Assembly: GCF_000768675.1 (NCBI RefSeq)
Contig: NZ_AVPI01000056.1
Span: 62,001-126,000 of the forward strand
Direction of reading: 5' to 3'
Length of the DNA: 64,000 nucleotides
Origin: Knoellia flava TL1
Lineage (GTDB): Bacteria; Actinomycetota; Actinomycetes; Actinomycetales; Dermatophilaceae
Each line of letters starts with the position of its first letter. Position 1 is the first letter of the stretch. Under the pieces are notes generated by a model, which was not told where the DNA came from, ran no database searches, and saw nothing but the letters and a program-made list of their open reading frames with translations. Both the position numbers and the translations under genes were made by a program. This document shows, piece by piece, positions 44,770 to 53,584 of the stretch.

Positions 44770-45242
44770 TGGACCTCTACCAGGAGCTCATCCTCGAGCA
44801 CAGCAAGCGACCCCAGCACGCGGGCCTGCGCGACCCGTTCGAGGCCGAGGTGCACCACGTCAACCCGACGTGCGGCGACGAGGTGACGATGCGGGTCCAC
44901 GTCGAGGACACCCCCGAGGGCCCCGTCGTCCGCGACGTGTCCTACGACGCCCTCGGCTGCTCGATCAGCATGGCGTCGACGTCGATCCTCGCCGAGGAGA
45001 CCATCGGCCACCCGCTCGCCGAGGCGCTGCAGACCTACGAGGCCATGAAGGCCATGCTCACCTCCAAGGGTGAGGACCCCGGCGACGAGGAGGTCATCGG
45101 CGACGGCGTCGCCCTGGCCGGCGTCGCCAGGTACCCCGCACGGGTCAAGTGCGCCCTCCTCGGATGGATGGCGTTCACCGATGCGTTGCACCAGAGTGGT
45201 CGCGAGACGACCGCGCCCGAGACCGAGGAAGGAACGTCATGA
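44769..45242 (+). CDS. sufU: Sulfurtransferase SufU
   Basis: Zinc-dependent sulfur acceptor for SufS, 157 residues. The three conserved Cys are in NPTCGDEVTM, LGCSISMAS and RVKCALLGWMA, with Asp of CGDEV as the fourth ligand candidate. The start ATG lies in the overlap with sufS. It overlaps the next gene as ATGA. Confidence 0.95.
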
Positions 45243-45565
45243 GCGAGACCACCGCACCGGCCAACGTGGCCGACGTCGAGGAGGCCATGCGCGACGTCGT
45301 CGACCCCGAGCTGGGCATCAACGTCGTCGACCTCGGCCTCGTCTACGGCATCACCGTCGACGGCCAGAACCACGCCGTCATCGACATGACCCTGACGTCG
45401 GCGGCCTGCCCGCTCACGGACGTCATCGAGGACCAGACCGCGCAGTCCCTCGAGGGCCTCGTGTCGTCCTACCGCGTCAACTGGGTCTGGATGCCGCCGT
45501 GGGGCCCCGACAAGATCACCGACGACGGTCGCGAGCAGCTGCGCGCCCTCGGCTTCAACATCTGA
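45239..45565 (+). CDS. MIP18/DUF59-family Fe-S assembly protein (SufT-like)
   Basis: A 108-residue protein with the MIP18 core: VVDPELGINVVDLGLVYGI, then DMTLTSAACPLTDVI with the single conserved Cys. Members help mature Fe-S proteins, and the place at the end of suf operons is characteristic. The ATG overlaps sufU. Confidence 0.93.
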   Translation: MSETTAPANVADVEEAMRDVVDPELGINVVDLGLVYGITVDGQNHAVIDMTLTSAACPLTDVIEDQTAQSLEGLVSSYRVNWVWMPPWGPDKITDDGREQLRALGFNI

Positions 45566-45569
45566 CGCC

Positions 45570-46100
45570 TTGACGCGAGTCGTCGAGGTCGCGCCCGAGC
45601 GGTATGCCGCGTGGCGCGAGCGCTTCGACACCGCCAACCCCGACGGCCCCCAGCGGGTCGTCGGGGTCTCGCGTCTGCAGGCCCGTCACCTCGCCGTCGT
45701 GCTCGTCAGGCGCGGTGGGTATGCCGTGGCGCACGTCGACGGGACGGCTCTCGTCGCGCACAAGGTCGGCACCCGCCACGTGCAGTCGCGCACGGCCGCC
45801 GGCGGGTGGTCGCAGCAGCGGTTCGCCCGGCGACGCGGGAACCAGGCCGACGAGCTGGTGCGAGCGGTCGTGGAGCACACCCTGAGAGTCGTGCCGGACG
45901 GCATACCGGAGGCCCTGGTCGTGGGGGGAGACAGGGCGCTCGTGCGCGAGGTCCTGGCCGACCCGCGGCTGGCGTGGCTGCGGACGCTGCCGCGCAGGGA
46001 GTTCCACGACATCGGCGACCCGCGACGCGCGGTGCTCGACGACGTCGTGCGTCGGGCGGTCGCGGTTCAGGTCACCATCGACGACGGCCCGGCGACATGA
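45570..46100 (+). CDS. acVLRF1-family peptidyl-tRNA hydrolase-like protein
   Basis: A 176-residue eRF1-fold protein of the actinobacterial VLRF1 group, related to eukaryotic Vms1/ANKZF1, which free nascent chains on stalled ribosomes. The diagnostic stretch is GGWSQQRFARRRGNQAD near residue 78. The start appears to be TTG 45570, 4 bp after the suf operon, with no ribosome site; no better in-frame start is near the N-terminus. It carries three GTATGCC/GGCATAC heptamers in 300 bp. Confidence 0.75.
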   Translation: MTRVVEVAPERYAAWRERFDTANPDGPQRVVGVSRLQARHLAVVLVRRGGYAVAHVDGTALVAHKVGTRHVQSRTAAGGWSQQRFARRRGNQADELVRAVVEHTLRVVPDGIPEALVVGGDRALVREVLADPRLAWLRTLPRREFHDIGDPRRAVLDDVVRRAVAVQVTIDDGPAT

Positions 46101-46107
46101 TGGGGGC

Positions 46108-46467
46108 ATGGCCTCCTACACCGTGAACCGCAAGGCGGTGCGCCACTGCCGAGACCTCATCGGGGCGGGCAAGGTCGTGCTCGACAGCGACTGGGGAAGG
46201 GTGCAGCCCGACGCGGACACGCAGAACGCCTTCCTCGAGGAGCACGACTGGCCCGACTACGCCGCCTGGCACCTCGGGCTCACCGAGGGGGCCAACGACG
46301 AGACCAAGGCGCGGCACGCGTTCGTCTTCGGCGACTTCGACAAGGTGCACCGCAGCGCGCTCATCGCCTGCGTCTACCGCGCCTCGGAGTGGCGGCACAA
46401 GAAGGTCGAGCTCGCCGCGCACCGGCTCCTCCAGGAGCTCGACAAGAAGTACCCCGTGGGGGAGTAG
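46108..46467 (+). CDS. Conserved actinobacterial protein of unknown function
   Basis: A 119-residue, soluble, charged protein with one Cys in the chelating-poor context CRDLI and another in IACVYRAS. Segments such as VLDSDWGRVQPDAD, WHLGLTEGANDETKAR and EWRHKKVELAAHRLLQ look strongly conserved in style. No catalytic motif can be named. It follows acVLRF1 by 7 bp and is likely co-transcribed. Confidence 0.8.
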   Translation: MASYTVNRKAVRHCRDLIGAGKVVLDSDWGRVQPDADTQNAFLEEHDWPDYAAWHLGLTEGANDETKARHAFVFGDFDKVHRSALIACVYRASEWRHKKVELAAHRLLQELDKKYPVGE

Positions 46468-46475
46468 ACAGGCGC

Positions 46476-46901
46476 TCAGCGGCGTGGCGAGCCGAGCCGC
46501 AGCTCGTTGCGGAAGCGCCAGAGCACACCCAGCTTGGCCAGCGGGCCCGGCCTCCTCGCCATCGTGCGGAAGAGCTCCTCGGTCCGCTCGGCCGGCCTGA
46601 CCGTCCATGAGGCGCGGCACGGGTCGGAGCCGGCGTTCCACATGCGGTGCGCCGTGCGAGGTGGGATGTCGAGCGCGTCACCGGCGGCCAGGACCCGTTG
46701 GTCGCCGTCGAGGACGACCGTGAGCTCGCCCTCGAGCACGTCGAAGTGCTCGTGCTGGGTCGGGTGCCAGTGGGTCGGGGGAGGGGTGCCCGGCTGCCAC
46801 ACGCACTCGAGCTCGAGCGCATCGGGGGTGGAGGAGAGGACGGTGAGGGTCTGCCGCGGGCCGAGGCGGATCGTGCGGTGGGCGTCCGCCGGCTCGGTCA
46901 T
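46476..46901 (-). CDS. Cupin-domain protein
   Basis: A 141-residue single-cupin protein. Motif 1 is HWHPTQHEHFDVLEGE, with three His and a Glu placed for metal binding; motif 2 is around DIPPRTAHRMWN. The C-terminal 45 residues are basic and outside the barrel. It lies 4 bp after the YpfJ-type gene in the same direction. The substrate is not predictable. Confidence 0.83.
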   Translation of the reverse strand: MTEPADAHRTIRLGPRQTLTVLSSTPDALELECVWQPGTPPPTHWHPTQHEHFDVLEGELTVVLDGDQRVLAAGDALDIPPRTAHRMWNAGSDPCRASWTVRPAERTEELFRTMARRPGPLAKLGVLWRFRNELRLGSPRR

Positions 46902-46905
46902 GGCC

Positions 46906-47814
46906 TTAGCTGACGCGGTCGACGTTGAAGGTGTTGCACTGGTTGAGGTCGCCGGTCTTGTAGCCCTGGAGGAACCAGCGCTGGCGGGCCTCAGCGCTGC
47001 CGTGGGTCCACGACTCGGGATTGACCTGTCCCTGGGTCTTCTCCTGGATCCGGTCGTCTCCGACGGCGGCCGCGGCCGACAGCGCGCTCTTGATGTCGGT
47101 CTCGGTGAGCTGCTTGAGGTAGGGCTTGCCGCTGGGGCCGTTGGTCGTCGAGGCGCTCTTGGCCCAGACCCCTGCGAGGCAGTCGGCCATGAGCTCGATC
47201 CGGACGCCGCCGCTGTTGGGGCCCTGCGGGTCCTGCTGCGCGCGCCCGAGGAGACCGAGCTGGTCCTGGAGGGCGTGGCCGTACTCGTGGGCGACGACGT
47301 ACTCCTGAGCGAGGGCGCCCTCGTCGGCGCCGAACTGCTCACTGAGGATCGAGAAGAAGTCGGCGTCGATGTAGACCTTCTGGTCGAGCGGGCAGTAGAA
47401 GGGCCCGACCTGGTTGCTCGCCGTGCCGCACCGCGACTGGGTCGAACCGGTGTAGAGGACGGTCTTCGTCGGCTGCCACTGCTTCTGGTAGCGAGGGAGC
47501 TCCTCGGTCCAGAACGCCTGCACCGAGTTGACCGTGCCGATGACCCGGCACTGGACATCGGCGTTGGCGTCGGCGCCGGTCTTGCACTTCTCGAAGTCCT
47601 CGCCGCTGGCCGAGGTGCCGTCGACCTGCTGGTCGCTGCTGCCGCCGCCTCCACCGGTGGGGAGGTCCGAAGGGTTGATGCCGAAGATCAGGGCGATGAT
47701 GAGCATGATGATCCCGCCGATCCCACCTCCGACGACGACGCCTCCGGGTGCGCCGCCACCGCCTCCCGACTCCACCTGCGAGGTGTCGAGACCGACGTCG
47801 TCGTTGAAGCTCAT
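46906..47814 (-). CDS. Neutral zinc metallopeptidase (YpfJ family), membrane-anchored
   Basis: A 302-residue protein of the YpfJ/KPN_02809 family. A Gly-rich cytoplasmic start leads to one membrane helix (GGIIMLIIALIFGI, residues about 33-48), then an extracellular domain with the zinc site VVAHEYGHALQDQLG near residue 175. Downstream are RIELMADCLAGVWA, with the likely third ligand, and SWTHGSAEARQRWFLQGY. Physiological substrate unknown. Confidence 0.9.
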   Translation of the reverse strand: MSFNDDVGLDTSQVESGGGGGAPGGVVVGGGIGGIIMLIIALIFGINPSDLPTGGGGGSSDQQVDGTSASGEDFEKCKTGADANADVQCRVIGTVNSVQAFWTEELPRYQKQWQPTKTVLYTGSTQSRCGTASNQVGPFYCPLDQKVYIDADFFSILSEQFGADEGALAQEYVVAHEYGHALQDQLGLLGRAQQDPQGPNSGGVRIELMADCLAGVWAKSASTTNGPSGKPYLKQLTETDIKSALSAAAAVGDDRIQEKTQGQVNPESWTHGSAEARQRWFLQGYKTGDLNQCNTFNVDRVS

Positions 47815-47861
47815 CCAGGCCTCCCAGCTGTGGCGTTTTCCGTGCGGAGCACGGCGCCACC

Positions 47862-47867
47862 TAGACT
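47862..47867 (+). promoter_or_regulatory. Candidate -10 box of the ABC-F gene
   Basis: TAGACT, followed by a leader of about 60 nt before the GTG at 47934. Confidence 0.4.
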
Positions 47868-47933
47868 AAACGGCGAAGGGCCCGCGGTGGGTGAGCGGAG
47901 TGCCCTCATCCACCACCCCGACGAAGGACTCCT

Positions 47934-49532
47934 GTGCTCACTGCTGCCTCCATCGAGCTGCGCGCCGGGTCCCGTCTCCTCGTCGACGGCGCGACCTTCC
48001 GCGTCGCCGCGGGTGACCGGATCGGCCTCGTGGGACGCAACGGCGCGGGCAAGACCACCCTCACCAAGGTGCTCGCCGGCGTCGGGCAGCCGGCTGCGGG
48101 GAGCGTGACGAGCACCGGAGAGGTGGGCTACCTCCCGCAGGACCCGCGCACCGGTGACCTCCACGTCACCGCCCGCGACCGCATCCTCTCCGCGCGGGGG
48201 CTCGACCGCATCGTGCGCGAGCTGCGTGCCGCCGAGAAGGCCATGGGCGAGGAGAGCGGCGAGCGGCTCGAGCGTGCGATGCGCCGCTATGCGCGACTCG
48301 ACGCCGAGTTCCAGGCCGCAGGAGGCTATGCCGCGGAGTCCGAGGCCGCGTCGATCGCATCTGCTCTCTCGCTCGAGGAGCGTCATCTCGAGCAGACCCT
48401 CGAGACCCTCTCGGGTGGCCAGCGCCGCCGCATCGAGCTGTCGCGCATCCTCTTCTCGGGGGCCGAGACCCTGCTCCTCGACGAGCCGACCAACCACCTC
48501 GACGCCGACTCGATCGTCTGGCTGCGAGAGCACCTCAGGAGCTACAAGGGCGGGCTCATCGTCATCTCGCACGACGTCGACCTGCTCGACGCCGTCGTCA
48601 ACAAGGTCTTCCACCTCGACGCCAACCGCGCCGAGCTCGACATCTACAACCTCGGCTGGAAGGCCTACCTCCAGCAGCGCGAGACCGACGAGCGCCGGCG
48701 CAAGCGCGAGCGGCTCAACGCCGAGAAGAAGGCCTCGGTCCTCATGGCGCAGGCCGACAAGATGCGCGCCAAGGCGACGAAGACCGTCGCCGCGCAGAAC
48801 ATGGCGAGGCGCGCCGAGCGGCTGCTCTCCGGCCTGGAGGGAGAGCGGGTGCAGGACCGCGTGGCCAAGCTGCGCTTCCCCGACCCGTCGCCGTGCGGGC
48901 GCACGCCGCTGCGAGCCAGCAGTCTCTCGCGGTCCTACGGCTCGCTCGAGATCTTCACCGACGTCGACCTCGCCATCGACCGCGGCTCGCGGGTCGTCGT
49001 CCTCGGACTCAACGGCGCGGGCAAGACCACGCTGCTGCGCATGCTTGCCGGCGTCGACGCCCCGGACACCGGCCAGGTCGAGCCCGGGCACGGCCTCAAG
49101 ATCGGCTACTACGCCCAGGAGCACGAGAACCTCGACGTCGACCGCACCGTCCTCGACAACATGAAGTCGGCCGCGCCAGACCTCGGCGAGACCGAGGTCC
49201 GCAAGGTGCTCGGGTCCTTCCTTTTCAGCGGCGACGACGTCGACAAGCCGGCCGGGGTGCTCTCCGGTGGCGAGAAGACGCGGCTCTCGCTCGCGCTGCT
49301 CGTCGTGTCGTCGGCCAACGTCCTCCTCCTCGACGAGCCGACCAACAACCTCGACCCGGCCTCGCGCGAGGAGATCCTCGGTGCGCTCCGCACCTACAAG
49401 GGCGCCGTCGTCCTCGTGACGCACGACGAGGGGGCCGTCGACGCACTCGAGCCGGAGCGCATCCTGCTCCTGCCAGACGGGGTCGAGGACCTCTGGGGAC
49501 CGGACTACAAGGACCTTGTCACCCTGGCCTGA
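47934..49532 (+). CDS. ABC-F family ATPase (ribosome-associated)
   Basis: Two ABC domains in one 532-residue chain with no membrane helices, as in EttA/Uup and antibiotic-resistance ABC-F proteins acting on the ribosome. Walker A sites are GRNGAGKTTLTK near residue 34 and GLNGAGKTTLLR near 362. Signatures are LSGGQRRRIEL and LSGGEKTRLSLA, with Walker B LLLDEPTNHLD and LLLDEPTNNLD. The linker holds a basic, coiled segment (ERRRKRERLNAEKK). The start is GTG. Whether it protects against antibiotics cannot be told. Confidence 0.93.
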   Translation: MLTAASIELRAGSRLLVDGATFRVAAGDRIGLVGRNGAGKTTLTKVLAGVGQPAAGSVTSTGEVGYLPQDPRTGDLHVTARDRILSARGLDRIVRELRAAEKAMGEESGERLERAMRRYARLDAEFQAAGGYAAESEAASIASALSLEERHLEQTLETLSGGQRRRIELSRILFSGAETLLLDEPTNHLDADSIVWLREHLRSYKGGLIVISHDVDLLDAVVNKVFHLDANRAELDIYNLGWKAYLQQRETDERRRKRERLNAEKKASVLMAQADKMRAKATKTVAAQNMARRAERLLSGLEGERVQDRVAKLRFPDPSPCGRTPLRASSLSRSYGSLEIFTDVDLAIDRGSRVVVLGLNGAGKTTLLRMLAGVDAPDTGQVEPGHGLKIGYYAQEHENLDVDRTVLDNMKSAAPDLGETEVRKVLGSFLFSGDDVDKPAGVLSGGEKTRLSLALLVVSSANVLLLDEPTNNLDPASREEILGALRTYKGAVVLVTHDEGAVDALEPERILLLPDGVEDLWGPDYKDLVTLA

Positions 49533-49648
49533 GAGGCTTGGGCCGAGTGTCGGAGGAATCCGCCGCGAGCCGTCGCGGTTTGACCTCACGTGCACCTGAG
49601 GATCGAGGATCGACACATGGGACGAGCTGACACCTCGGCGGTCGTGGC

Positions 49649-51535
49649 ATGAGCATGGCCGGCTGGCAGGCGATCCACAGCCTGAGCAAGGACGCGAGCG
49701 TGCGCTCCAAGGAGCTCGCGCCGGGCACCGCCCGACGCGTCCTGTCCTACGCACGCCCCTACCGCGGGCTCATCGCCGGCTTCCTCGCCCTGGTCGTCGT
49801 CGACGCGATGCTCGTCGTCGCCACGCCGCTGCTCCTCAAGAGCCTCATCGACGACGGCATCTATCCCAAGGACTCCGGCCTCGTCGTCCGTCTCTCCGTC
49901 CTCGTCGGCGTCATCGCCGTCGTCGGAGCGGGGGTGACGCTCGTGTCGCGCTGGCTGTCGGCGCGGATCGGTGAGGGGCTCATCGTCGACCTGCGCACCC
50001 AGGTCTTCGGGCACGTCATGCGCCAGCCGATCGCGTTCTTCACCCGTGCCCAGACCGGTGCTCTCGTGTCACGCCTCAACAACGACGTCATCGGCGCCCA
50101 GCAGGCGTTCACGTCGGTCCTGTCGAGCGTCGTGAGCAACGCCGTGTCGCTCGCGCTCATCATCGGCGCGATGCTCGTCCTCTCGTGGCAGCTCACCCTC
50201 GCCTCGCTCGTCCTCGTGCCTCTCTTCCTCCTGCCGGCACGGAGGATGGGCCGGCGCCTCGCAGGCCTCGCCCACGAGCAGATGGGCCTCAACGCCGACC
50301 TCGGCACGCGCATGACCGAGCGCTTCAACGTCGCCGGCGCGCTGCTGGTCAAGATCTACGGCAACCCGGACGTCGAGGACAGCCAGTACGCCGACCGTGC
50401 CTCGCGGGTGCGCGACATCGGCGTCCGGATCGCGGTCAACAGGTCGGTGTTCTTCGTCGGGCTCACCCTGGTGGCGGCGCTGGCCACCGCGGTCGTCTAC
50501 GGCTTCGGCGGGCTCATGGCGGTCGACGGCGCTCTCACCGTCGGCACCCTCCTGGCCCTCACCGCGCTGCTCGCCCGTCTCTACGGCCCGTTGACGACGA
50601 TCTCGAACGCCCGGGTCGACGTGATGACAGCCCTCGTGTCATTCGAGCGCGTCTTCGAGGTGCTCGACCTCGAGCCGCTCGTCGCCGAGGCGCCCGGGGC
50701 CACGCCGGTCCCCGCGGGCCCGGTGCGCGTCGACCTCGACCACGTCGGTTTCGCCTACCCCCCGGCCGACGAGATCTCCCTCAGCTCCCTCGAGGCGACC
50801 GCGACCGGTGACCGAGAGGCCGGATCCGTCGTCCTCCACGACATCGACGCCACGATCGAGCCCGGGCAGCTCGTCGCCCTCGTCGGGCCGAGTGGCGCCG
50901 GCAAGTCGACGCTCACCTCGCTCGTCGCACGCCTCTACGACCCCACGAGCGGAGCCGTGCGCATCAACGGCGCCGACCTGCGCAGCGTGACGCTCGAGTC
51001 GCTGCGCGACGCGGTGAGCGTCGTGACCCAGGAGGCGCACCTCTTCCACGACACCATCCGAGCCAACCTCCTGTATGCCGCACCGTCGGCCACCGATGAG
51101 GAGCTCGAGGCGGCCCTGCGGGCCGCCCGCGTGTGGACCCTCGTGGAACGCCTGCCCGCGGGGCTGGACACCGTCGTCGGCGACCGGGGTCACCGCCTCA
51201 GCGGGGGAGAGAAGCAGCGCATCGCCATCGCCCGGCTGCTCCTCAGGGGGCCGCGGCTCGTCGTGCTCGACGAGGCGACCGCCCACCTCGACAGCGAGAG
51301 CGAGGTCGCCGTGCAGCGCGCCCTCGACGCGGCGCTCGAGGGACGGACCGCACTCGTCATCGCCCACCGCCTCTCGACCGTGCGTCACGCCGACGTCATC
51401 CTCGTCCTCGACGCCGGGCGGATCGTCGAACGTGGAACCCATGCGCAGCTGCTCGCCCGGGGTGGCCTCTACAGCGACCTCTACACCACCCAGTTTGCCG
51501 ATGACACCCAGGTCAGCCCGCGGGTGGGCACGTAG
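49649..51535 (+). CDS. ABC transporter, fused membrane and ATPase domains (MsbA/multidrug type)
   Basis: A 628-residue half-transporter: six helices between about residues 40 and 315, then an ATPase domain with Walker A GPSGAGKSTLTSL near 420, signature LSGGEKQRIAIARLLL near 517 and Walker B LVVLDEATAHLD. It probably works as a homodimeric exporter. ATG 49649 and a second ATG 6 nt later are both possible. It lies 116 bp after the ABC-F gene. Confidence 0.92.
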   Translation: MSMAGWQAIHSLSKDASVRSKELAPGTARRVLSYARPYRGLIAGFLALVVVDAMLVVATPLLLKSLIDDGIYPKDSGLVVRLSVLVGVIAVVGAGVTLVSRWLSARIGEGLIVDLRTQVFGHVMRQPIAFFTRAQTGALVSRLNNDVIGAQQAFTSVLSSVVSNAVSLALIIGAMLVLSWQLTLASLVLVPLFLLPARRMGRRLAGLAHEQMGLNADLGTRMTERFNVAGALLVKIYGNPDVEDSQYADRASRVRDIGVRIAVNRSVFFVGLTLVAALATAVVYGFGGLMAVDGALTVGTLLALTALLARLYGPLTTISNARVDVMTALVSFERVFEVLDLEPLVAEAPGATPVPAGPVRVDLDHVGFAYPPADEISLSSLEATATGDREAGSVVLHDIDATIEPGQLVALVGPSGAGKSTLTSLVARLYDPTSGAVRINGADLRSVTLESLRDAVSVVTQEAHLFHDTIRANLLYAAPSATDEELEAALRAARVWTLVERLPAGLDTVVGDRGHRLSGGEKQRIAIARLLLRGPRLVVLDEATAHLDSESEVAVQRALDAALEGRTALVIAHRLSTVRHADVILVLDAGRIVERGTHAQLLARGGLYSDLYTTQFADDTQVSPRVGT

Positions 51536-51673
51536 TCAGCCCGGGGCGCCGGCGGGGATCCTTCCGGGTGAACTTCACGCACATCGCTCTCAACCGGTCG
51601 CGCGGCGGCGAACCATGAGTCCTGGGGGTGGTGCGGCTTGCACGACTCCACAGGACTTCCTTGGAGGACGCAC

Positions 51674-52327
51674 ATGTCACGTCAGAGCTTTCGTCGACTC
51701 GCAGGGGCAGCGTTCGGACTCGCGGTGATCGGCGGGTCGGGAGTGGCGTTCGCGGGGGCGGCCCACGCAGACCCCAACCCGAACGTCACCATCTGCCACG
51801 CGACGGGCAACCCGGACAAGTGGGTCGTGCTCACGATCGACGCCGCAGCGATCACCCAGCAGGGTCACGACACCCACCAGGACGACCGGGACGTCATCCC
51901 GCCCTTCGAGTACGTCGCCGAGAACACCGAGGAGACGGTGAGCTTCCCGGGCCAGAACTGGGACGACAACTGGGAGACGAACGGCGAGGGCGTGGCCGTC
52001 GGAACGGTGACCCAGGCTGACTGCCAGGTGGAGACGTCCACTCCCACGCCGACCCCGACGCCGACGGTCACCGTGACGCCGACGCCGACGGTCACCGTGA
52101 CGCCGACGCCGACGGTCACCGTGACGCCGACGCCGACGCCGAGCGTCACCGTGACGCCCACGCCCAGCGTGCCCGTGACGCCCACCCCGAGCGGCCCGGT
52201 CGTCGAGACCGACCTCGTGGAGCAGGGTGGGTCCGCATCCGCCCTCCTCGGCGGAGGCGCTGCCCTCGTCCTTGCCGGTGCGGGAGCCGCCGCGGCGGTC
52301 CTCCGCCGCAGGGGTAGCCACGCCTGA
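51674..52327 (+). CDS. Repeat-rich surface protein 1, putative sortase substrate
   Basis: A 217-residue wall protein. It has a signal peptide (MSRQSFRRL then a hydrophobic run to AGAAHA near 43). Next is a domain of about 90 residues starting NVTICHATGNPDKWVV and ending FPGQNWDDNW, with two Cys. A TPTPTVTV repeat region follows. It ends with GPVVETDLV, a hydrophobic segment (LLGGGAALVLAGAGAAAAV) and RRRGSHA. This is sorting-signal architecture, but LPXTG is absent. GGAGGA precedes the ATG by 5 nt. Confidence 0.83.
   Translation: MSRQSFRRLAGAAFGLAVIGGSGVAFAGAAHADPNPNVTICHATGNPDKWVVLTIDAAAITQQGHDTHQDDRDVIPPFEYVAENTEETVSFPGQNWDDNWETNGEGVAVGTVTQADCQVETSTPTPTPTPTVTVTPTPTVTVTPTPTVTVTPTPTPSVTVTPTPSVPVTPTPSGPVVETDLVEQGGSASALLGGGAALVLAGAGAAAAVLRRRGSHA
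52063..52134 (+). repeat. 24-bp tandem repeat coding TPTPTVTV
   Basis: GACGGTCACCGT begins at 52063, 52087 and 52111. Three near-exact 24-bp units encode the stalk; each unit is in frame, so copy changes would alter length without a frameshift. Confidence 0.8.
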
Positions 52328-52651
52328 CACCCCGGCGCTCCGCCTGCGAGAGCTGGTGGCCATCACGTCCGGCGCGCTCTCCTCACCCGGTCTCGTCCGG
52401 GGAGGAGGGTGCGCCGGCTTCGGTCCTTTGCGTCGTCGTCGCCGACGCGATCGGCCCTCGGGCTCGGGGCCTCACGCCGACAGCGCCGCGGGCATAGTTC
52501 CTTCAGGCGGTCGGGATGGTCCTCCTGAGATCAATGACTAGTCCCTTGTAGGCAAGCTCGGTCAATCTCCCCCAGTGGTTACTGATGGGTCATCAGCATG
52601 GGTGCGGTGCACCGCCTGCACCTCACCTGACACCCGAGGGGACCACCACAC
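52328..52651. other. 324-bp gap between the two surface-protein genes
   Basis: No gene. It contains a terminator-like hairpin (52379-52407), the inverted repeat CTGATG-GGT-CATCAG (52582-52596) and the 12-bp palindrome GCGGTGCACCGC (52604-52615). The last two probably belong to control of the second gene. Confidence 0.5.
52379..52407 (+). terminator. Imperfect hairpin after surface protein 1
   Basis: CTCCTC and GAGGAG close a stem that continues with two mismatches to the loop. It starts 52 nt after the stop. Confidence 0.45.
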
Positions 52652-53584
52652 ATGACTCACGACGACGCACGGACGATCACCAGCACGGCCCTCGGGCTGG
52701 CTCTGGTCGGGGGTGTCGCCGCCTCCATCGCCCTGGCCTCAGTCGCGCAGGCGGATCCGCAGCCCAAGGTGACGATCTGTCACGCCACGGGAGCCGAGGA
52801 CCACTGGGTCGTCATCACCGTCGACGCCGCGTCGATCCTCGACGGCAACGGGCAGGCGGGAAGCGGGCGCAACGTCATCCCGCCGTTCGTGCACACCGAC
52901 AACAATGGTGGGAACCCGGTGTCGTACCCGGGCCTCAACTGGCAGGACAACTGGGAGGTCGACGCCCATGGGGCGGCCACCGGTTCCGTGAGCTCCGATG
53001 ACTGCGTCGCGGGTGAATTCATGTCCGAGCCCTCCGCCACGCCGTCGCACACGCAGACCCCGACGCCGACGGCCACGCAGACCTCCACTCCCAGCCCGGA
53101 GGTCACCCCGACGGTCGAGCCCGGCCCCACCGAGACGAACGACCCCGACGACTCGGCGACGCCGACGCCGACGCCCACCCCCGACGTCACCGAGACGGCC
53201 ACGGCGCCGGAGGTCACGGTGACGCCGACGCCCACTCCGGACGTCACCGAGACGACCACGGCGCCGGAGGTCACGGTGACGCTGACGCCCACCCCGGACG
53301 TCACCGAGACGACCACGGCTCCGGAGGTCACGGCGACGCCGACGCCCACCCCGGACGTCACCGAGACGACCGCACCGACCCCTGGCGTCACCACGACGCC
53401 CTCCGTGCCGGCACCCACCACCACGGTCGGTGGCGGCACCGCGGTGCAGCCCTCCGGGCCCGTCGTCGAGACCGACGTGGTGTCCGGCCCCGACTCGTCC
53501 CTCCTCGGGGCCGGCTCGGCCCTCCTCGTCCTGGGTGCCGGCGCCGTCCTGGCGGGCACGCGACGAGGTCGGCAGCACCCCTGA
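52652..53584 (+). CDS. Repeat-rich surface protein 2, paralogue of protein 1
   Basis: A 310-residue wall protein with the same plan: signal peptide to about residue 35, the domain KVTICHATGAEDHWVV to YPGLNWQDNW, and a long Thr/Pro/Glu stalk. A Gly/Thr linker follows, then GPVVETDVV, a hydrophobic segment (LLGAGSALLVLGAGAVLAG) and RRGRQHP. The stalk has 19-residue repeats (TPTPTPDVTETTTAPEVTV). GAGGGG lies about 10 nt upstream. It shares one base with the sortase start, tying it to that enzyme. Confidence 0.85.
   Translation: MTHDDARTITSTALGLALVGGVAASIALASVAQADPQPKVTICHATGAEDHWVVITVDAASILDGNGQAGSGRNVIPPFVHTDNNGGNPVSYPGLNWQDNWEVDAHGAATGSVSSDDCVAGEFMSEPSATPSHTQTPTPTATQTSTPSPEVTPTVEPGPTETNDPDDSATPTPTPTPDVTETATAPEVTVTPTPTPDVTETTTAPEVTVTLTPTPDVTETTTAPEVTATPTPTPDVTETTAPTPGVTTTPSVPAPTTTVGGGTAVQPSGPVVETDVVSGPDSSLLGAGSALLVLGAGAVLAGTRRGRQHP
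53164..53371 (+). repeat. 57-bp tandem repeat in surface protein 2
   Basis: Units begin at 53164, 53221, 53278 and 53335 (the last incomplete), each 57 bp or 19 codons and differing by a few bases. They are in frame. Confidence 0.85.

Noticed and set aside
52328-52651. Possible riboswitch before surface protein 2
   Set aside because: Inverted repeats are present, but I cannot match the conserved core of c-di-AMP, c-di-GMP or other known classes.
52063-53371. CRISPR-like look of the tandem repeats in the surface genes
   Set aside because: Repeats are contiguous, coding and without unique spacers; they are Thr/Pro stalk codons.
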